This document shows positions 36,813-45,841 of a stretch of 64,000 bases of DNA, piece by piece (within the stretch, counting starts at the first letter, position 1; each line of letters begins with the position of its first letter). Source of the stretch: an uncultured Prochlorococcus sp. (GTDB lineage Bacteria > Cyanobacteriota > Cyanobacteriia > PCC-6307 > Cyanobiaceae); NCBI GenBank assembly GCA_902572825.1, contig CACGHD010000001.1, forward strand, positions 1 to 64,000, read 5' to 3'. Made by a program: the position numbers and the translations under genes. The notes under the pieces were generated by a model. It made no database searches. It saw nothing but the letters and a program-made list of their open reading frames with translations, and was not told the origin of the DNA.

Positions 36813-38042
36813 TTATTTTGAGTTCATCGCTAACAAGGCTGTACCAAATGAAGTAGTCTTTTTACATGAAAAGATTGGTATATTGATAATATTTTCTCTT
36901 ATTTTTCTCCACTGAGGGTTTTTTGAACCTCCACCAATAGTAATAATTTTTTTTGGAAGTGAACCTGTTAGTTCGCCTAACTTTTCCCATCCTTTCAATT
37001 CGATCTTAGCCAGACCCTCGAATAATGCATGTAAATAAAGTGAGTCGCTTACTGGCCTTGGACCAAGTATCGGCTTTAAATTAGAATCATTAACAGGAAA
37101 TCTTTCTCCTTTACTATTAAGAGGTAAAAGATTTAAAGAAGTGTTTTTTGATGGATTTATTTGTCGACTGAGATCTTTTATTTCTAAATCAGAGAAAAAC
37201 TGAGACAATATACCACAGCCTGCGTTTGATGCTCCTCCACATATCCAATTGCCGTTTACTCTATGGTTTGTAATCCCTTGTTTTTTTATAGGATTATCAA
37301 TAATTTTCTTAACTACAATAGTTGTTCCTAAAACTGTGAGACCATCTTCTTTGCCTAAACCTGCAGCTATTACACTTGCATTAGAGTCAGTAGTGCCTGA
37401 GATTAATATTAATTTCTTATTCAAGTTAAATCTCTCTGCTAAATCAAAATTCACTTGTCCAATAATTTTCCCACTTTTTATTATTTGAGGCAGGCATTTT
37501 CCCCATGAAGTATTGAGATAGCTTTTTGGCCATGATTCTTTTTTTAAATCCCAACCAAGTTTTAGATTATTACCTTCTTCTCCATAAGTCCAATCTTTTA
37601 AAAACCAACCAGTGATCCAATCAGATTGATGTCGTAAAAGTATATTTGTCCCATATTTATCTATTAGTTTTAATGCTTTAGCAAGGCTACTGTATGGAGT
37701 TCGCAGATGATCTTCTCCAGAAGTTAATGATTCAAGAAGGATTTTATGTTCATTACATGCTTGGTCATAAGATATTGCTTCTCCTATTGGCTCTCCACGT
37801 AAATTTGATGCTGTTAAAGTTCCTGATGTGCCAGATATAGCCAATTTTTGAAGGTTACTTTTTACCTCAATAGGTAAACACCCTAAGAGTTTTTCACAAG
37901 AATTGATCCAAGAATTTGGATTTTTAAAGCTAGATAAATAAGGAACTGAATCTGAATATACTAATTTCTTATGAAAATTTATTATAGATATTCTTACTCC
38001 ACTAGTTCCAAAATCTAATCCCCCATAAAAATTATTAGGCAT
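36813..38042 (-). CDS. FGGY-family carbohydrate kinase
   Basis: A 409-residue sugar kinase. The N-terminal phosphate-binding strand reads YGGLDFGTSGVRISI with the conserved aspartate, SDWITGWF lies in the substrate region, and the second ATPase strand has LISGTTDSNASVIAAGLG. The nucleotide-binding block near the C-terminus has TIGGGSKNPQWRKI. Family members phosphorylate ribulose, xylulose, glycerol and related sugars. The shorter length and divergent motifs match the cyanobacterial/plant subgroup linked to D-ribulose or xylulose, but the substrate cannot be fixed here. It lies 13 bases downstream of metK on the same strand. Confidence 0.85.
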   Translation of the reverse strand: MPNNFYGGLDFGTSGVRISIINFHKKLVYSDSVPYLSSFKNPNSWINSCEKLLGCLPIEVKSNLQKLAISGTSGTLTASNLRGEPIGEAISYDQACNEHKILLESLTSGEDHLRTPYSSLAKALKLIDKYGTNILLRHQSDWITGWFLKDWTYGEEGNNLKLGWDLKKESWPKSYLNTSWGKCLPQIIKSGKIIGQVNFDLAERFNLNKKLILISGTTDSNASVIAAGLGKEDGLTVLGTTIVVKKIIDNPIKKQGITNHRVNGNWICGGASNAGCGILSQFFSDLEIKDLSRQINPSKNTSLNLLPLNSKGERFPVNDSNLKPILGPRPVSDSLYLHALFEGLAKIELKGWEKLGELTGSLPKKIITIGGGSKNPQWRKIRENIINIPIFSCKKTTSFGTALLAMNSK

Positions 38043-38055
38043 AGAATAAATATTT

Positions 38056-39297
38056 TTATAAAAAAACTTTGGAAGCCTCCGCTAATTGGGTTGCTTTTTC
38101 TTCTACTTTTTCCCAAGGTAGATCTAGATCTCTTCTGCCAAAATGTCCATAGGATGCAGTCTTTCTGAAAAATGTTCCACCCATTTTTTGGGGTAGATTT
38201 CTCAGATCAAATTCTTTTATAATTGCTGCTGGTCTTAAATCAAAGTACTTATTAATTAGCTCAGTCAAATTAGCTTGTGAAATAACGCCAGTATCAAAAG
38301 TTTCAACAAGAATGGATATCGGTTTTGCAACTCCAATTGCATAACTTAATTGCACTTCTGCCTTTTTTGCTAATTTTGCCTTAACTATACTTTTAGCTAC
38401 ATAACGTGCTGCATAAGCAGCTGATCTATCCACTTTTGTAGGATCTTTACCAGAAAATGCCCCGCCTCCGTGTCTTGCGTAACCCCCATAAGTATCCACT
38501 ATAATTTTTCTTCCAGTAAGTCCGGCATCACCTTGAGGCCCACCTACGACAAATTTGCCCGTGGGATTTACAAGAAATCTTGTTGTATGAATATTTGGTT
38601 TGATTTCTAAATCTTCGGTAGCAGGAATTACAACATGCGTCCATAAATCTTCTTTTATTCTTTGACGAATTTCTTCTTCATTAGTCATACCATCTATCTC
38701 AGGATTATGTTGAGTTGAAATTAAAATGGTATTAATCGATAGTGGTGCTCCATTTTTATAATCAATACTTACTTGAGTTTTACCATCAGGGAGTAGATAA
38801 TTAAGCACGTTTTCGTGCCTTACCTTAGCAAGTTGAATGGCTAATCTATGAGCCAAGCTAATTGGTAAGGGCATTAATTCAGGCGTCTCATCACATGCAT
38901 AGCCGAACATTATGCCTTGGTCACCAGCACCGGTATTATCTTCCAAATCATCGTTAACATCATCTGCTTCGTTTACTCCTTGAGAAATATCTGGTGATTG
39001 CTCGTCAAGTGCCACTAAAACTGCACAACTATTTGCGTCAAAACCACCTGCTCTGTAGCCCTCATATCCAATTTCTTTAATTACATTTCTAACAAGTTTT
39101 ATATAATCGACTTTTGCTTTTGAAGTTATTTCTCCAGTAAGTAGACAAAGACCAGTGTTAACGACAGTTTCGCATGCAACTCTGCTTTCTGGATCTTCTG
39201 TCAATAAAGCGTCTAAAATAGCGTCACTAATTTGATCACATATTTTGTCAGGATGACCTTCAGTGACGGATTCTGAAGTGAAAATGAAATCACTCAT
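38056..39297 (-). CDS. metK: S-adenosylmethionine synthetase
   Basis: MetK joins methionine and ATP to give S-adenosylmethionine, the methyl donor for chlorophyll, ubiquinone-type and nucleic-acid methylation. The 413 residues contain [21 protein letters not shown] near the N-terminus (Mg2+ and ATP binding), the hexapeptide GAGDQG near 122-127 and the P-loop-like [19 protein letters not shown]. The length matches bacterial MetK with a small picocyanobacterial insertion. A short perfect dyad (39316-39331) lies just upstream of its ATG. The FGGY kinase gene follows closely. Confidence 0.97.
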   Translation of the reverse strand: MSDFIFTSESVTEGHPDKICDQISDAILDALLTEDPESRVACETVVNTGLCLLTGEITSKAKVDYIKLVRNVIKEIGYEGYRAGGFDANSCAVLVALDEQSPDISQGVNEADDVNDDLEDNTGAGDQGIMFGYACDETPELMPLPISLAHRLAIQLAKVRHENVLNYLLPDGKTQVSIDYKNGAPLSINTILISTQHNPEIDGMTNEEEIRQRIKEDLWTHVVIPATEDLEIKPNIHTTRFLVNPTGKFVVGGPQGDAGLTGRKIIVDTYGGYARHGGGAFSGKDPTKVDRSAAYAARYVAKSIVKAKLAKKAEVQLSYAIGVAKPISILVETFDTGVISQANLTELINKYFDLRPAAIIKEFDLRNLPQKMGGTFFRKTASYGHFGRRDLDLPWEKVEEKATQLAEASKVFL

Positions 39298-39315
39298 TTA
39301 CAAATAATTTTGGAA

Positions 39316-39331
39316 TTAGGAAATATCCTAA
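39316..39331 (-). promoter_or_regulatory. Perfect dyad in the metK leader
   Basis: TTAGGA-AATA-TCCTAA, a 6-bp stem with a 4-base loop, lies 19 bases before the metK ATG. In the transcript it would form a hairpin containing the AGGA of a potential ribosome-binding site, but the distance to the ATG is long. It could equally be an operator. Function is unknown. Confidence 0.35.
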
Positions 39332-39433
39332 ATTAGATTATCGTTACAAATCAATTATTGTTAATTAAAAATACTTGTATAAAAATAATGAGGCTTAAGT
39401 TCTGATATTCGTGCACAAAATAAATAAGTGAAT

Positions 39434-40531
39434 TTATACTGTTTCAGCTGAAGCTGTGGGTGTGGGTATCTCTTCAATATCATCAGTTTGTTCAAATAAC
39501 ATTTGTTTGTATTTAGCAGCCATTTCTTCAGCTTTACTAAAAACTTTTTGAGGGTCAGTTAGCATATCTCCTGGTTCAGGCTCAAGTGCTTTAGTAGATA
39601 ATGAAATACGTCCTCTTTCCGAATCAAGGTCAATTATCATAACCTTCATTTGGTCATTCACATTTAAAACATTATGGGGAGTCTCAATATGTTCATGACT
39701 GATCTCAGAAATGTGTAATAGACCACTAACTCCACCAATATCAATGAAGGCTCCATAAGGTTTAATACCTTTTACAGAACCAACAACAACTTCTCCTACC
39801 TCAAGTCGGTTCATCTTTTTCTCAACCAAAGCTCTTCTATGACTTAGTACTAATCTATTTCTCTCTTCATCAACTTCAAGAAATTTTAAAGGTAAATATT
39901 CACCTTCTAAGTCATCTTTGATTTTTCGAGCACTTATATGAGAGCCTGGGATAAAACCTCTCAAACCTTCTACCCTAACAAGTGCCCCGCCTCTGTTCGT
40001 TGCAAAAACTTCAGAATATATAGTGGCATCTTCTTTTTGGAGTTGTCTAACCCTTTCCCATGCTCTTTGATATTCAATTCTTCTAATGGAGAGGGCTAGT
40101 TGGCCATCCTCATTTTCTTCGCTCATGATGAAGAATTCTCTACTTTCAGAAGGCTGTAAAACATCATTAAGTCCTTCAACTCTATTTATTGAAACCTCCT
40201 GAACAGGCATGAAAGCAGCTGTTTTTGCCCCTATATCTATCATGGCCCCTTTGGGCTCTAGAGCAAAAACTGTACCTTTAACTAAATCGCCTGGCTTAAA
40301 GTTATAGTCATACTTACCTAAAAGTGATGCAAATTCCTCTTGTGTGAATCCTGCGTTGTCAAAATCAGTATTTGTTCTGCTAGAGGAAGAATCTGCTGAA
40401 GGTATCTCGCTCTTCTCGAATGATAAATCTTCCTCATTTTGGGATGCTGAATCGTTATCTATATCAGACGGATTTTTGATTTCTTGTTCCTCAGAAATTT
40501 CTTTAATAGTTTGGGAAGAATTTTCGTTCAT
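39434..40531 (-). CDS. rpsA: 30S ribosomal protein S1
   Basis: S1 binds mRNA leaders on the 30S subunit and helps start translation. The 365-residue form has an acidic, serine-rich N-terminal tail of ~70 residues and three S1 (OB-fold) repeats. Repeat one starts at KPGDLVKGTVFALEPKGA, the second is near YSEVFATNRGGALVRVEG, and the third is at LEVGEVVVGSVKGIKPYGAFIDIGG. The C-terminus is short. This three-repeat type is usual in cyanobacteria and chloroplasts, compared with six repeats in E. coli. Two hairpins precede its ATG and may serve autoregulation. nrdR lies 108 bases upstream on the same strand. Confidence 0.95.
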   Translation of the reverse strand: MNENSSQTIKEISEEQEIKNPSDIDNDSASQNEEDLSFEKSEIPSADSSSSRTNTDFDNAGFTQEEFASLLGKYDYNFKPGDLVKGTVFALEPKGAMIDIGAKTAAFMPVQEVSINRVEGLNDVLQPSESREFFIMSEENEDGQLALSIRRIEYQRAWERVRQLQKEDATIYSEVFATNRGGALVRVEGLRGFIPGSHISARKIKDDLEGEYLPLKFLEVDEERNRLVLSHRRALVEKKMNRLEVGEVVVGSVKGIKPYGAFIDIGGVSGLLHISEISHEHIETPHNVLNVNDQMKVMIIDLDSERGRISLSTKALEPEPGDMLTDPQKVFSKAEEMAAKYKQMLFEQTDDIEEIPTPTASAETV

Positions 40532-40545
40532 TTGTTGTATCGCAG

Positions 40546-40596
40546 ACTACCTAAGGTAGTTAGAAAGGAATGCTATTGGCCTGCAAACCTATAGCA
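40546..40596 (-). promoter_or_regulatory. Two tandem hairpins in the rpsA leader
   Basis: Upstream of the rpsA ATG (40531) lie two stem-loops. One is the perfect 15-base dyad ACTACC-TAA-GGTAGT (40546-40560). The other is an imperfect stem, TGCTAT-t-GG / CC-t-ATAGCA, with an 8-base loop (40571-40596). The near hairpin ends 14 bases before the start codon and no clear Shine-Dalgarno is visible. In E. coli a structured leader lets S1 repress its own translation; a similar role here is inference. Confidence 0.45.
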
Positions 40597-40639
40597 AAAG
40601 TATTTGTGATAAGTATTCTACACTTTAAGATGCTGAATT

Positions 40640-41119
40640 TTATGAAATTGATGCTAATTGGTTTTTTGAACCACCTTTTAGAGACTCAAGAGTTGAAATA
40701 AAATCTTTTACCCCATTAAATTTTCTGTAAACTGAGGCGTATCTTATATAGGCGACCTCGTTTTCTTTCCTAAGATTTTTTAGTATTAATTCTCCTATTT
40801 GTGAAGATTTAATATCTTTATTAGAGTCTTGAACGATTTGTGATTCAATTCCATCTACGAAATTAACAATTGCTTCACTACTGAAGTTAGTCTTTTCGCA
40901 AGCTCTCGATATACCAGTTAATAATTTTTGTTTATCAAATAATTCTCTGCTGCCATCTTTTTTTATAACTGAAACTGGCATTGATTCCACTCTTTCATAA
41001 GTTGTAAATCTAAAGTTGCAATTTAAGCACTCTCTTCTTCTACGAACACTTTTACCACTATCAGCAGATCTTGATTCCAAAACTCTGCTATCTGTGTTTT
41101 GACAGGTTGGACACTGCAT
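40640..41119 (-). CDS. nrdR: Transcriptional repressor NrdR
   Basis: NrdR represses ribonucleotide reductase genes when ATP/dATP levels are high. The 159 residues open with a zinc ribbon, MQCPTCQN and later [15 protein letters not shown], giving two CxxC pairs. They continue with an ATP-cone domain ([17 protein letters not shown] through [14 protein letters not shown]). The length and motifs match NrdR throughout. It lies between psbT and rpsA on the same strand. The start is ATG. Confidence 0.96.
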   Translation of the reverse strand: MQCPTCQNTDSRVLESRSADSGKSVRRRRECLNCNFRFTTYERVESMPVSVIKKDGSRELFDKQKLLTGISRACEKTNFSSEAIVNFVDGIESQIVQDSNKDIKSSQIGELILKNLRKENEVAYIRYASVYRKFNGVKDFISTLESLKGGSKNQLASIS

Positions 41120-41179
41120 GTGGTGAAATAATGCACTTCAACCCTAATAGTAGAGTAATATCCTAATTATGAAAAGTAA

Positions 41180-41208
41180 AAAAAAAACCTCTTGTTAAAG
41201 AGGTCTTT
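41180..41208 (-). terminator. Rho-independent terminator after psbT
   Basis: On the minus strand, just beyond the psbT stop, the dyad ACCTCTT-TAAC-AAGAGGT (41187-41204) is followed by a run of T (a run of A on the plus strand to 41180). It would end the psbB-psbT transcript. Confidence 0.85.
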
Positions 41209-41215
41209 TCATGGT

Positions 41216-41314
41216 TCACTTTCTATCGAATTTAGGTGGGTCTCTAAAGGCGACAGCAAAGAATAAGGTAACAACTGCGAGAGTTAGAATAAGAACGTAA
41301 GCGAAAGCTTCCAT
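41216..41314 (-). CDS. psbT: Photosystem II reaction centre protein T
   Basis: A 32-residue single-span protein. [20 protein letters not shown] and the tail [10 protein letters not shown] match PsbT, with the usual ending PPKFD(R/K)K. PsbT lies at the photosystem II dimer interface and helps repair the acceptor side. It lies 23 bases downstream of psbB on the same strand, the conserved order in cyanobacteria and plastids, and is followed by a strong terminator, so psbB-psbT is one transcript. Confidence 0.97.
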   Translation of the reverse strand: MEAFAYVLILTLAVVTLFFAVAFRDPPKFDRK

Positions 41315-41337
41315 AAGATTAAGTAATAAAGTTTAGT

Positions 41338-42861
41338 TTAAACCCTTCCAGGGATTCTTCTTGTGGTTTCGTCTCCAAGCTTCTTGAATAAACCAAATTC
41401 AACTTGGTCTCCAATCTCAGCATCAATACCAGCAAAGGAATTTCTGTAAAGAGTTCTTGAAGCGTGCCACCAGTGCCCGAATAAGAATAGTAATCCGAAA
41501 CATAAATGTGCATATGTAAACCATGCTCTAGGAGAGCTTCGGAATACACCGTCGGATTTATATGTCTCTCTGTCAAACTTGAAGGCTTCTCCAAGTTGAG
41601 CCTTTCTTGCTAATCTTTTCACTACTGCAGGATCTGTAAATGTTTGTCCATCTAGGTCTCCACCATAGATGGTTGCAGTAATGCCAGTTTGCTCAAATGA
41701 GTACTTTGCTTCAGCTCTTCTAAATGGGATATCTGCCCTTACATTGCCCTCTTTGTCTTCAAGAATGACAGGGAAGTTTTCAAAGAAATTAGGAATTCTT
41801 CTGACTTCTAATTCGTTGCCTTCCTTGTCTTGGAAAGCAATGTGACCTTGCCAACCAGTTGGTAAACCATCACCATTAACAAGAGCTCCAACTCTGAATA
41901 GTCCCCCTTTAGCTGGACTATTACCTACATAATCATAGAAGGCTAATTTTTCTGGAATCGATGCATATGCCTCTGATTTAGTTGCACCATCATCAACAGC
42001 CGCTTGTACTCTTCTGTTAATTTCAGTTTTGAAATAACCTGAATCCCATTGATATCTAGTAGGACCAAAAAGTTCTATTGGGGTGGTTGCTGAACCGTAC
42101 CACATTGTTCCAGAAACAACGAAAGAAACAAATAGTACAGCAGCTAAAGCACTAGCAAGAACCCCTTCGAGACTTCCAAGTTTTAATGCTCTGTAAAGTC
42201 TTTCTCCAGGCCTGTTGGTAATATGAAAAATACCTCCAATGATACCCATAAGTCCTGCTGCAATATGATTAGCTACAATACCTCCTGGATTAAAAGGATT
42301 AAATCCTTCAACTCCCCAGGAAGGTGCTACAGGTTCTACATGACCACTTAAACCATAGGGATCAGAAACCCAAATCCCCACGTTTGCGCAATGAAAAGCT
42401 CCAAAACCAAAACATGTAAGTCCTGCTAAAAGAAGGTGGATTCCAAAAATTCTTGGTAAATCAAGAGCAGGCTCACCAGTTCTTGAATCTTCCCATAAAT
42501 CTAGATCCCAATATGTCCAGTGCCAAATAGATGCCAACATCAATAGGCCACTAAATACTATGTGTGCTGCCGCAACCCCTTCGAAACTCCAGAATCCGGG
42601 ATCAACTCCAGTAGCACCAGTAATATCCCATCCGTTCCAACTACTTGTGATACCTAGTCTTGCCATGAAAGGCATAACGTACATCCCCTGTCTCCACATT
42701 GGATTGAGAACAGCATCAGAAGGATCAAAAATGGCTAATTCATAAAGAGCCATTGAACCGGCCCAGCCGGCTAATAATGCAGTATGCATAAGATGCACAG
42801 CGAGTAGTCGACCTGGGTCATTAATAACTACTGTGTGAACTCGATACCAAGGCAATCCCAT
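41338..42861 (-). CDS. psbB: Photosystem II CP47 chlorophyll apoprotein
   Basis: CP47 is the inner antenna protein that binds about 16 chlorophylls and passes energy to the reaction centre. The 507-residue protein begins [19 protein letters not shown], the standard N-terminus, and has six membrane helices with histidine ligands. The large lumenal loop E includes the segment [13 protein letters not shown]. The length agrees with the family. A 222-base gap separates it from the divergent ferredoxin gene and probably holds both promoters. Confidence 0.98.
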   Translation of the reverse strand: MGLPWYRVHTVVINDPGRLLAVHLMHTALLAGWAGSMALYELAIFDPSDAVLNPMWRQGMYVMPFMARLGITSSWNGWDITGATGVDPGFWSFEGVAAAHIVFSGLLMLASIWHWTYWDLDLWEDSRTGEPALDLPRIFGIHLLLAGLTCFGFGAFHCANVGIWVSDPYGLSGHVEPVAPSWGVEGFNPFNPGGIVANHIAAGLMGIIGGIFHITNRPGERLYRALKLGSLEGVLASALAAVLFVSFVVSGTMWYGSATTPIELFGPTRYQWDSGYFKTEINRRVQAAVDDGATKSEAYASIPEKLAFYDYVGNSPAKGGLFRVGALVNGDGLPTGWQGHIAFQDKEGNELEVRRIPNFFENFPVILEDKEGNVRADIPFRRAEAKYSFEQTGITATIYGGDLDGQTFTDPAVVKRLARKAQLGEAFKFDRETYKSDGVFRSSPRAWFTYAHLCFGLLFLFGHWWHASRTLYRNSFAGIDAEIGDQVEFGLFKKLGDETTRRIPGRV

Positions 42862-43083
42862 CGGTTAATTTCTAGTAACTATGCTGAATAAACAGCTAAA
42901 CATCACGATAGTAAGGGTTTTTTAGTCTTTCAGGGATTTTTGTAAATAAATTTATTTTCTTGCAAAAATTGGGCAAATCAATTATCAGAACATAGTTTAC
43001 AAGAAATTTTGAGCAAAAAAATGTTAATATTTTGGTCACAATTCTCAAAGTAAAACGCCAAAATAAGAAAAATAACTAAAAAA

Positions 43084-43446
43084 ATGGCAACTATCAGATT
43101 TATCCGTGAGGACTTAGAGGTTCAATGTAATCCTGGTGAAAATTTAAGAGAACTTGTAATGAAAGAGAATTTACAGCTTTATGGACTAAAAGGTATTTTG
43201 GGAAATTGTGGAGGTGCTGGACAATGCAGTACTTGCTTTATTTCAGTTGAAGGTGGAAGCAAAAATTCTTTAAGCCCTCTTACATCCGTTGAAGAAGAAA
43301 AACTTAAAAATAGACCAGAAAATTGGCGACTAGCATGCCAAACATTGATAAAATCATCTGCAGTAATTTTAACAAAACCACAATCCCCTCCCTCAAATTT
43401 GGAAGAACTAAAAAAAATTAGTGAAAATAAAAAATTACCACGCTAA
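43084..43446 (+). CDS. [2Fe-2S] ferredoxin-type protein
   Basis: A 120-residue plant-type ferredoxin fold. The cluster cysteines lie in GNCGGAGQCSTC (C-x5-C-x2-C near 43-52) and WRLACQT. The CGGAGQCSTC spacing differs from photosynthetic PetF and matches the extended chloroplast-like Fdx group near psbM in picocyanobacteria, whose redox partner is unclear. The C-terminal 25 residues are basic and poorly conserved. It has an ATG start and is divergent from psbB. psbM follows 105 bases downstream on the same strand. Confidence 0.87.
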   Translation: MATIRFIREDLEVQCNPGENLRELVMKENLQLYGLKGILGNCGGAGQCSTCFISVEGGSKNSLSPLTSVEEEKLKNRPENWRLACQTLIKSSAVILTKPQSPPSNLEELKKISENKKLPR

Positions 43447-43551
43447 ATTGTTTAAGACTGTTAATCAGTTTATAAAATTTGTTTATTTTTCCACTTTATT
43501 TCTTGTTATATGTCTATAGTCTTAATACCTAATTATAGAACTACCAACTAA

Positions 43552-43704
43552 ATGGAAACAACTAACTTTGGATTCGTAGCTAGTCTTTTATTTGTAGGGG
43601 TGCCAACAATATTCCTCATTGGCCTATTTATTTCTACTCAAGATGGAGAAAAATCAAGCTTTTACTCTGACTCTAGTAAAGGAAGGCTTGGGCCAAAACG
43701 CTAA
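43552..43704 (+). CDS. psbM: Photosystem II reaction centre protein M
   Basis: A 50-residue subunit with one membrane helix, FGFVASLLFVGVPTIFLIGL, followed by FISTQDGEKSSFYSDSSKG. PsbM sits at the photosystem II dimer interface. The stromal tail ending GRLGPKR is longer than in plants and is typical of marine cyanobacteria. It lies between the ferredoxin gene and prmC on the same strand. The start is ATG and the next gene begins 11 bases after its stop. Confidence 0.94.
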   Translation: METTNFGFVASLLFVGVPTIFLIGLFISTQDGEKSSFYSDSSKGRLGPKR

Positions 43705-43715
43705 TTTTTTAATTA

Positions 43716-44585
43716 ATGCTTTGCATTTCTGCAGAAGAATTTTTATTTTGGAAAAAAAAACAACTCTCTAAAGGAGGCGATCAACAATCTTTTGCTGTTT
43801 TACTTGACTGTATAGGCGGTATATCGACTAGTGATCAAAGCTTGATGAGTATAAATCCTAAGCGAGACGTACACTTAAAAAAAAATTTAGAATTTTTAGA
43901 ATCTATTTGGGAGGATCATTTACAAAAATCTTGCCCAATTCAATACCTTTGTGGAATAACTTTTTGGAGAGATTTAAAATTAAAAGTTACGAACAAAGTA
44001 CTCATTCCCAGGCCAGAAACAGAGCTTATTGTTGATATTGTCTTCAATATATTTCCAAAGAAGTCAGAAAAATTATTTTTTGCCGAATTGGGAACTGGAT
44101 CAGGCGCTATTAGTATTGCTTTGGCGTTGGCTTATCCATTAAGCGAAGGAGTTGCCACTGATATAGATCAAAATGCATTAGAAATAGCCAATAAAAATTT
44201 TAAAAATTTTTCTAAGCAATCAAATTTGAAATTTTATTGTGGAAATTGGTGGTCACCTCTTGAAAGTTTTAGAGGAAAATATGATATTGCTATTTCAAAC
44301 CCGCCATATATTCCTAGAGATACTTATGAAAAATTACCCAAAGAAGTTAAAAATTTCGAACCTAAAGTTGCTCTATTAGGGGGCGAAGATGGTTTAGAAC
44401 ATTTGAGGGAAATAATACAAAAGGCACCCTTATTCTTAAAAAAAAATGGTTGGCTAATTCTAGAGAATCATTTTGATCAAGGTGAAAAAGTAAAACAGCT
44501 ACTTATTAACAATAAATTCACATCAATAGAAATTGTGAAAGATCTATCAGGTATTGGTAGGTTTACTATTGGAAGATATAAATAA
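43716..44585 (+). CDS. prmC: Release factor glutamine methyltransferase
   Basis: PrmC methylates the GGQ glutamine of release factors RF1 and RF2, which speeds translation termination. The 289-residue protein has an N-terminal helical domain and a Rossmann methyltransferase core. ELGTGSGAISIALA is the SAM-binding motif and ISNPPYIP is the NPPY active-site motif that holds the glutamine. The GGEDGLEHLR block follows. It begins with ATG and lies 23 bases upstream of the Sua5-family gene, so the two translation-related genes probably share a transcript. Confidence 0.93.
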   Translation: MLCISAEEFLFWKKKQLSKGGDQQSFAVLLDCIGGISTSDQSLMSINPKRDVHLKKNLEFLESIWEDHLQKSCPIQYLCGITFWRDLKLKVTNKVLIPRPETELIVDIVFNIFPKKSEKLFFAELGTGSGAISIALALAYPLSEGVATDIDQNALEIANKNFKNFSKQSNLKFYCGNWWSPLESFRGKYDIAISNPPYIPRDTYEKLPKEVKNFEPKVALLGGEDGLEHLREIIQKAPLFLKKNGWLILENHFDQGEKVKQLLINNKFTSIEIVKDLSGIGRFTIGRYK

Positions 44586-44608
44586 ATTAATATGGGTTCA
44601 TAATCTAA

Positions 44609-45190
44609 ATGAATTTAGTAGACTGCAAAACTGCCTTAAAAACGCTTAAAAGTGGGTTGCCTATAATTTTTCCAACAGACACTTTACCTGCAATTGGTTG
44701 TTTACCAAAATTTTCAAATATTATTTATGAGTTTAAAAAAAGAGATAGAAACAAACCCTTAATTCTTATGGGATCAGATCATAAACATTTAATTGATTAT
44801 GTTCACGAATCAGCTAAAAAAGATTACGAAAATATAGCTTCAAAATATTGGCCTGGAGCTCTTACAATCGTGATTCCTTCCTCAGAAAAGCAGACTGTAA
44901 ACCTCACCAGCAATGATCTTACTATTGGGTTGAGAATCCCAAATTCATACATAGCACAATCTCTTTTGAGAGAGACAGGCCCATTGTTAACTTCAAGTGC
45001 AAATATTTCAGGTTTTAAAGGATCAACTACAGCTGAAGGTATTGCTCTTGACTTCCCTTCTGTAAAAATTTTGGGTCCTATCCCCTGGGTAAAAAGTAGT
45101 GGAAAAGCTAGTACTATTATATTTTGGAAGAAAAGTGAAAATTGGAAACTAATCAGAAAAGGAGAAGTATTAGTTAGGGAATTATATTAA
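44609..45190 (+). CDS. L-threonylcarbamoyladenylate synthase (Sua5/YrdC/YwlC family)
   Basis: This enzyme makes threonylcarbamoyl-AMP from threonine, bicarbonate and ATP, the first step of the t6A modification of ANN-decoding tRNAs. The 193 residues show PTDTLPAIGC (the substrate-cavity turn), KKRDRNKPLILMGSD and the later SANISGFKGSTTAEGI, all standard YrdC-domain features. The domain is alone, without the extra Sua5 C-terminal domain. Its stop codon shares a base with the ATG of a 55-residue membrane ORF (TAATG). It follows prmC, another translation-quality gene. Confidence 0.9.
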   Translation: MNLVDCKTALKTLKSGLPIIFPTDTLPAIGCLPKFSNIIYEFKKRDRNKPLILMGSDHKHLIDYVHESAKKDYENIASKYWPGALTIVIPSSEKQTVNLTSNDLTIGLRIPNSYIAQSLLRETGPLLTSSANISGFKGSTTAEGIALDFPSVKILGPIPWVKSSGKASTIIFWKKSENWKLIRKGEVLVRELY

Positions 45191-45357
45191 TGTTTTTATT
45201 ATTATTTTTTGTTTTAGTAATTCAATTTTTAACTTATTGGATATTTGAACCCCTTGCATCTTTTTTAGAGTATTTTTTCGAAATAAGATTGTTTCCTATC
45301 ATTGCTTTGATAGGTTTGATTTTTTTATTTTCAGCAAAGAATATTGAAGAGAATTAA
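45190..45357 (+). CDS. 55-residue predicted two-helix membrane protein coupled to the Sua5-family gene
   Basis: An ORF of 55 residues that begins within the stop codon of the upstream gene (TAATG), a typical coupling arrangement. It is very hydrophobic, with two stretches (about 1-18, FLLLFFVLVIQFLTYW, and 32-47, LFPIIALIGLIFLF) separated by FEPLASFLEYFFE, and ends in a short charged tail. No motif is recognised. It is followed by convergent tRNA-Thr after 10 bases. The tight junction supports expression, but the function is unknown. Confidence 0.6.
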   Translation: MFLLLFFVLVIQFLTYWIFEPLASFLEYFFEIRLFPIIALIGLIFLFSAKNIEEN

Positions 45358-45367
45358 ATGAATAAAA

Positions 45368-45439
45368 TGCCGGCTAACAGATTTGAACTGATGACCTTCG
45401 CTTTACAAAAGCGCTGCTCTACCGCTGAGCTAAGCCGGC
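45368..45439 (-). tRNA. tRNA-Thr (UGU)
   Basis: A 72-nt cloverleaf. The perfect acceptor is GCCGGCT/AGCCGGC with discriminator A. The D arm has AGCTCAGCGGTAGAGC. The anticodon loop TTTGTAA gives anticodon TGT, with a 27-43 mismatch at the end of the anticodon stem. The T arm contains GTTCAAATC. No CCA is encoded. It lies between the 55-residue ORF and the end of minE. Confidence 0.96.
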
Positions 45440-45504
45440 AATTTCTTTATCTTACAATTAGGTAGGGTCAAATATAAGTATTTTCTTAGCTTTTTTTAAA
45501 TTTA

Positions 45505-45840
45505 TTACTTTTTGATATCTTTATTAGCTTTATCAACTTTATCAGTTTTTTTAAACTTTATTTCTCCGTCGATAGTTCTTTTGATTGGTAAATTTGCTAC
45601 TAATGCAGTCATTCTGTCTTCCGTTTCTAAACTGACTGCCACCTCTTCAAAATCAATCTCAACATATTTAGCAACAACATCAAGAATTTCTTTCCTCATT
45701 TTATCCAAAAGATCAGTTGTTAAAGAACTCATATCAACTCTGTCGTGAGCAAGTACAAGTTGTAATCGTTCTCTTGCTGTGTTGGCGCTAGCCGTTTCTC
45801 TGCCTAATAACTTGTTTATAAGATCTCTGAGTGTCATCAT
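45505..45840 (-). CDS. minE: Cell division topological specificity factor MinE
   Basis: MinE stimulates the ATPase of MinD and drives its release from the membrane, confining division to midcell. The 111 residues have the membrane/MinD-binding N-terminus ([24 protein letters not shown] region) with the conserved RERL-x-L-V-L-AHDR segment and a C-terminal dimerisation domain ending in a lysine-rich tail. The start is one of two consecutive ATGs. It is the last gene of minC-minD-minE, one base after minD. Confidence 0.95.
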   Translation of the reverse strand: MMTLRDLINKLLGRETASANTARERLQLVLAHDRVDMSSLTTDLLDKMRKEILDVVAKYVEIDFEEVAVSLETEDRMTALVANLPIKRTIDGEIKFKKTDKVDKANKDIKK

Positions 45841-45841
45841 T

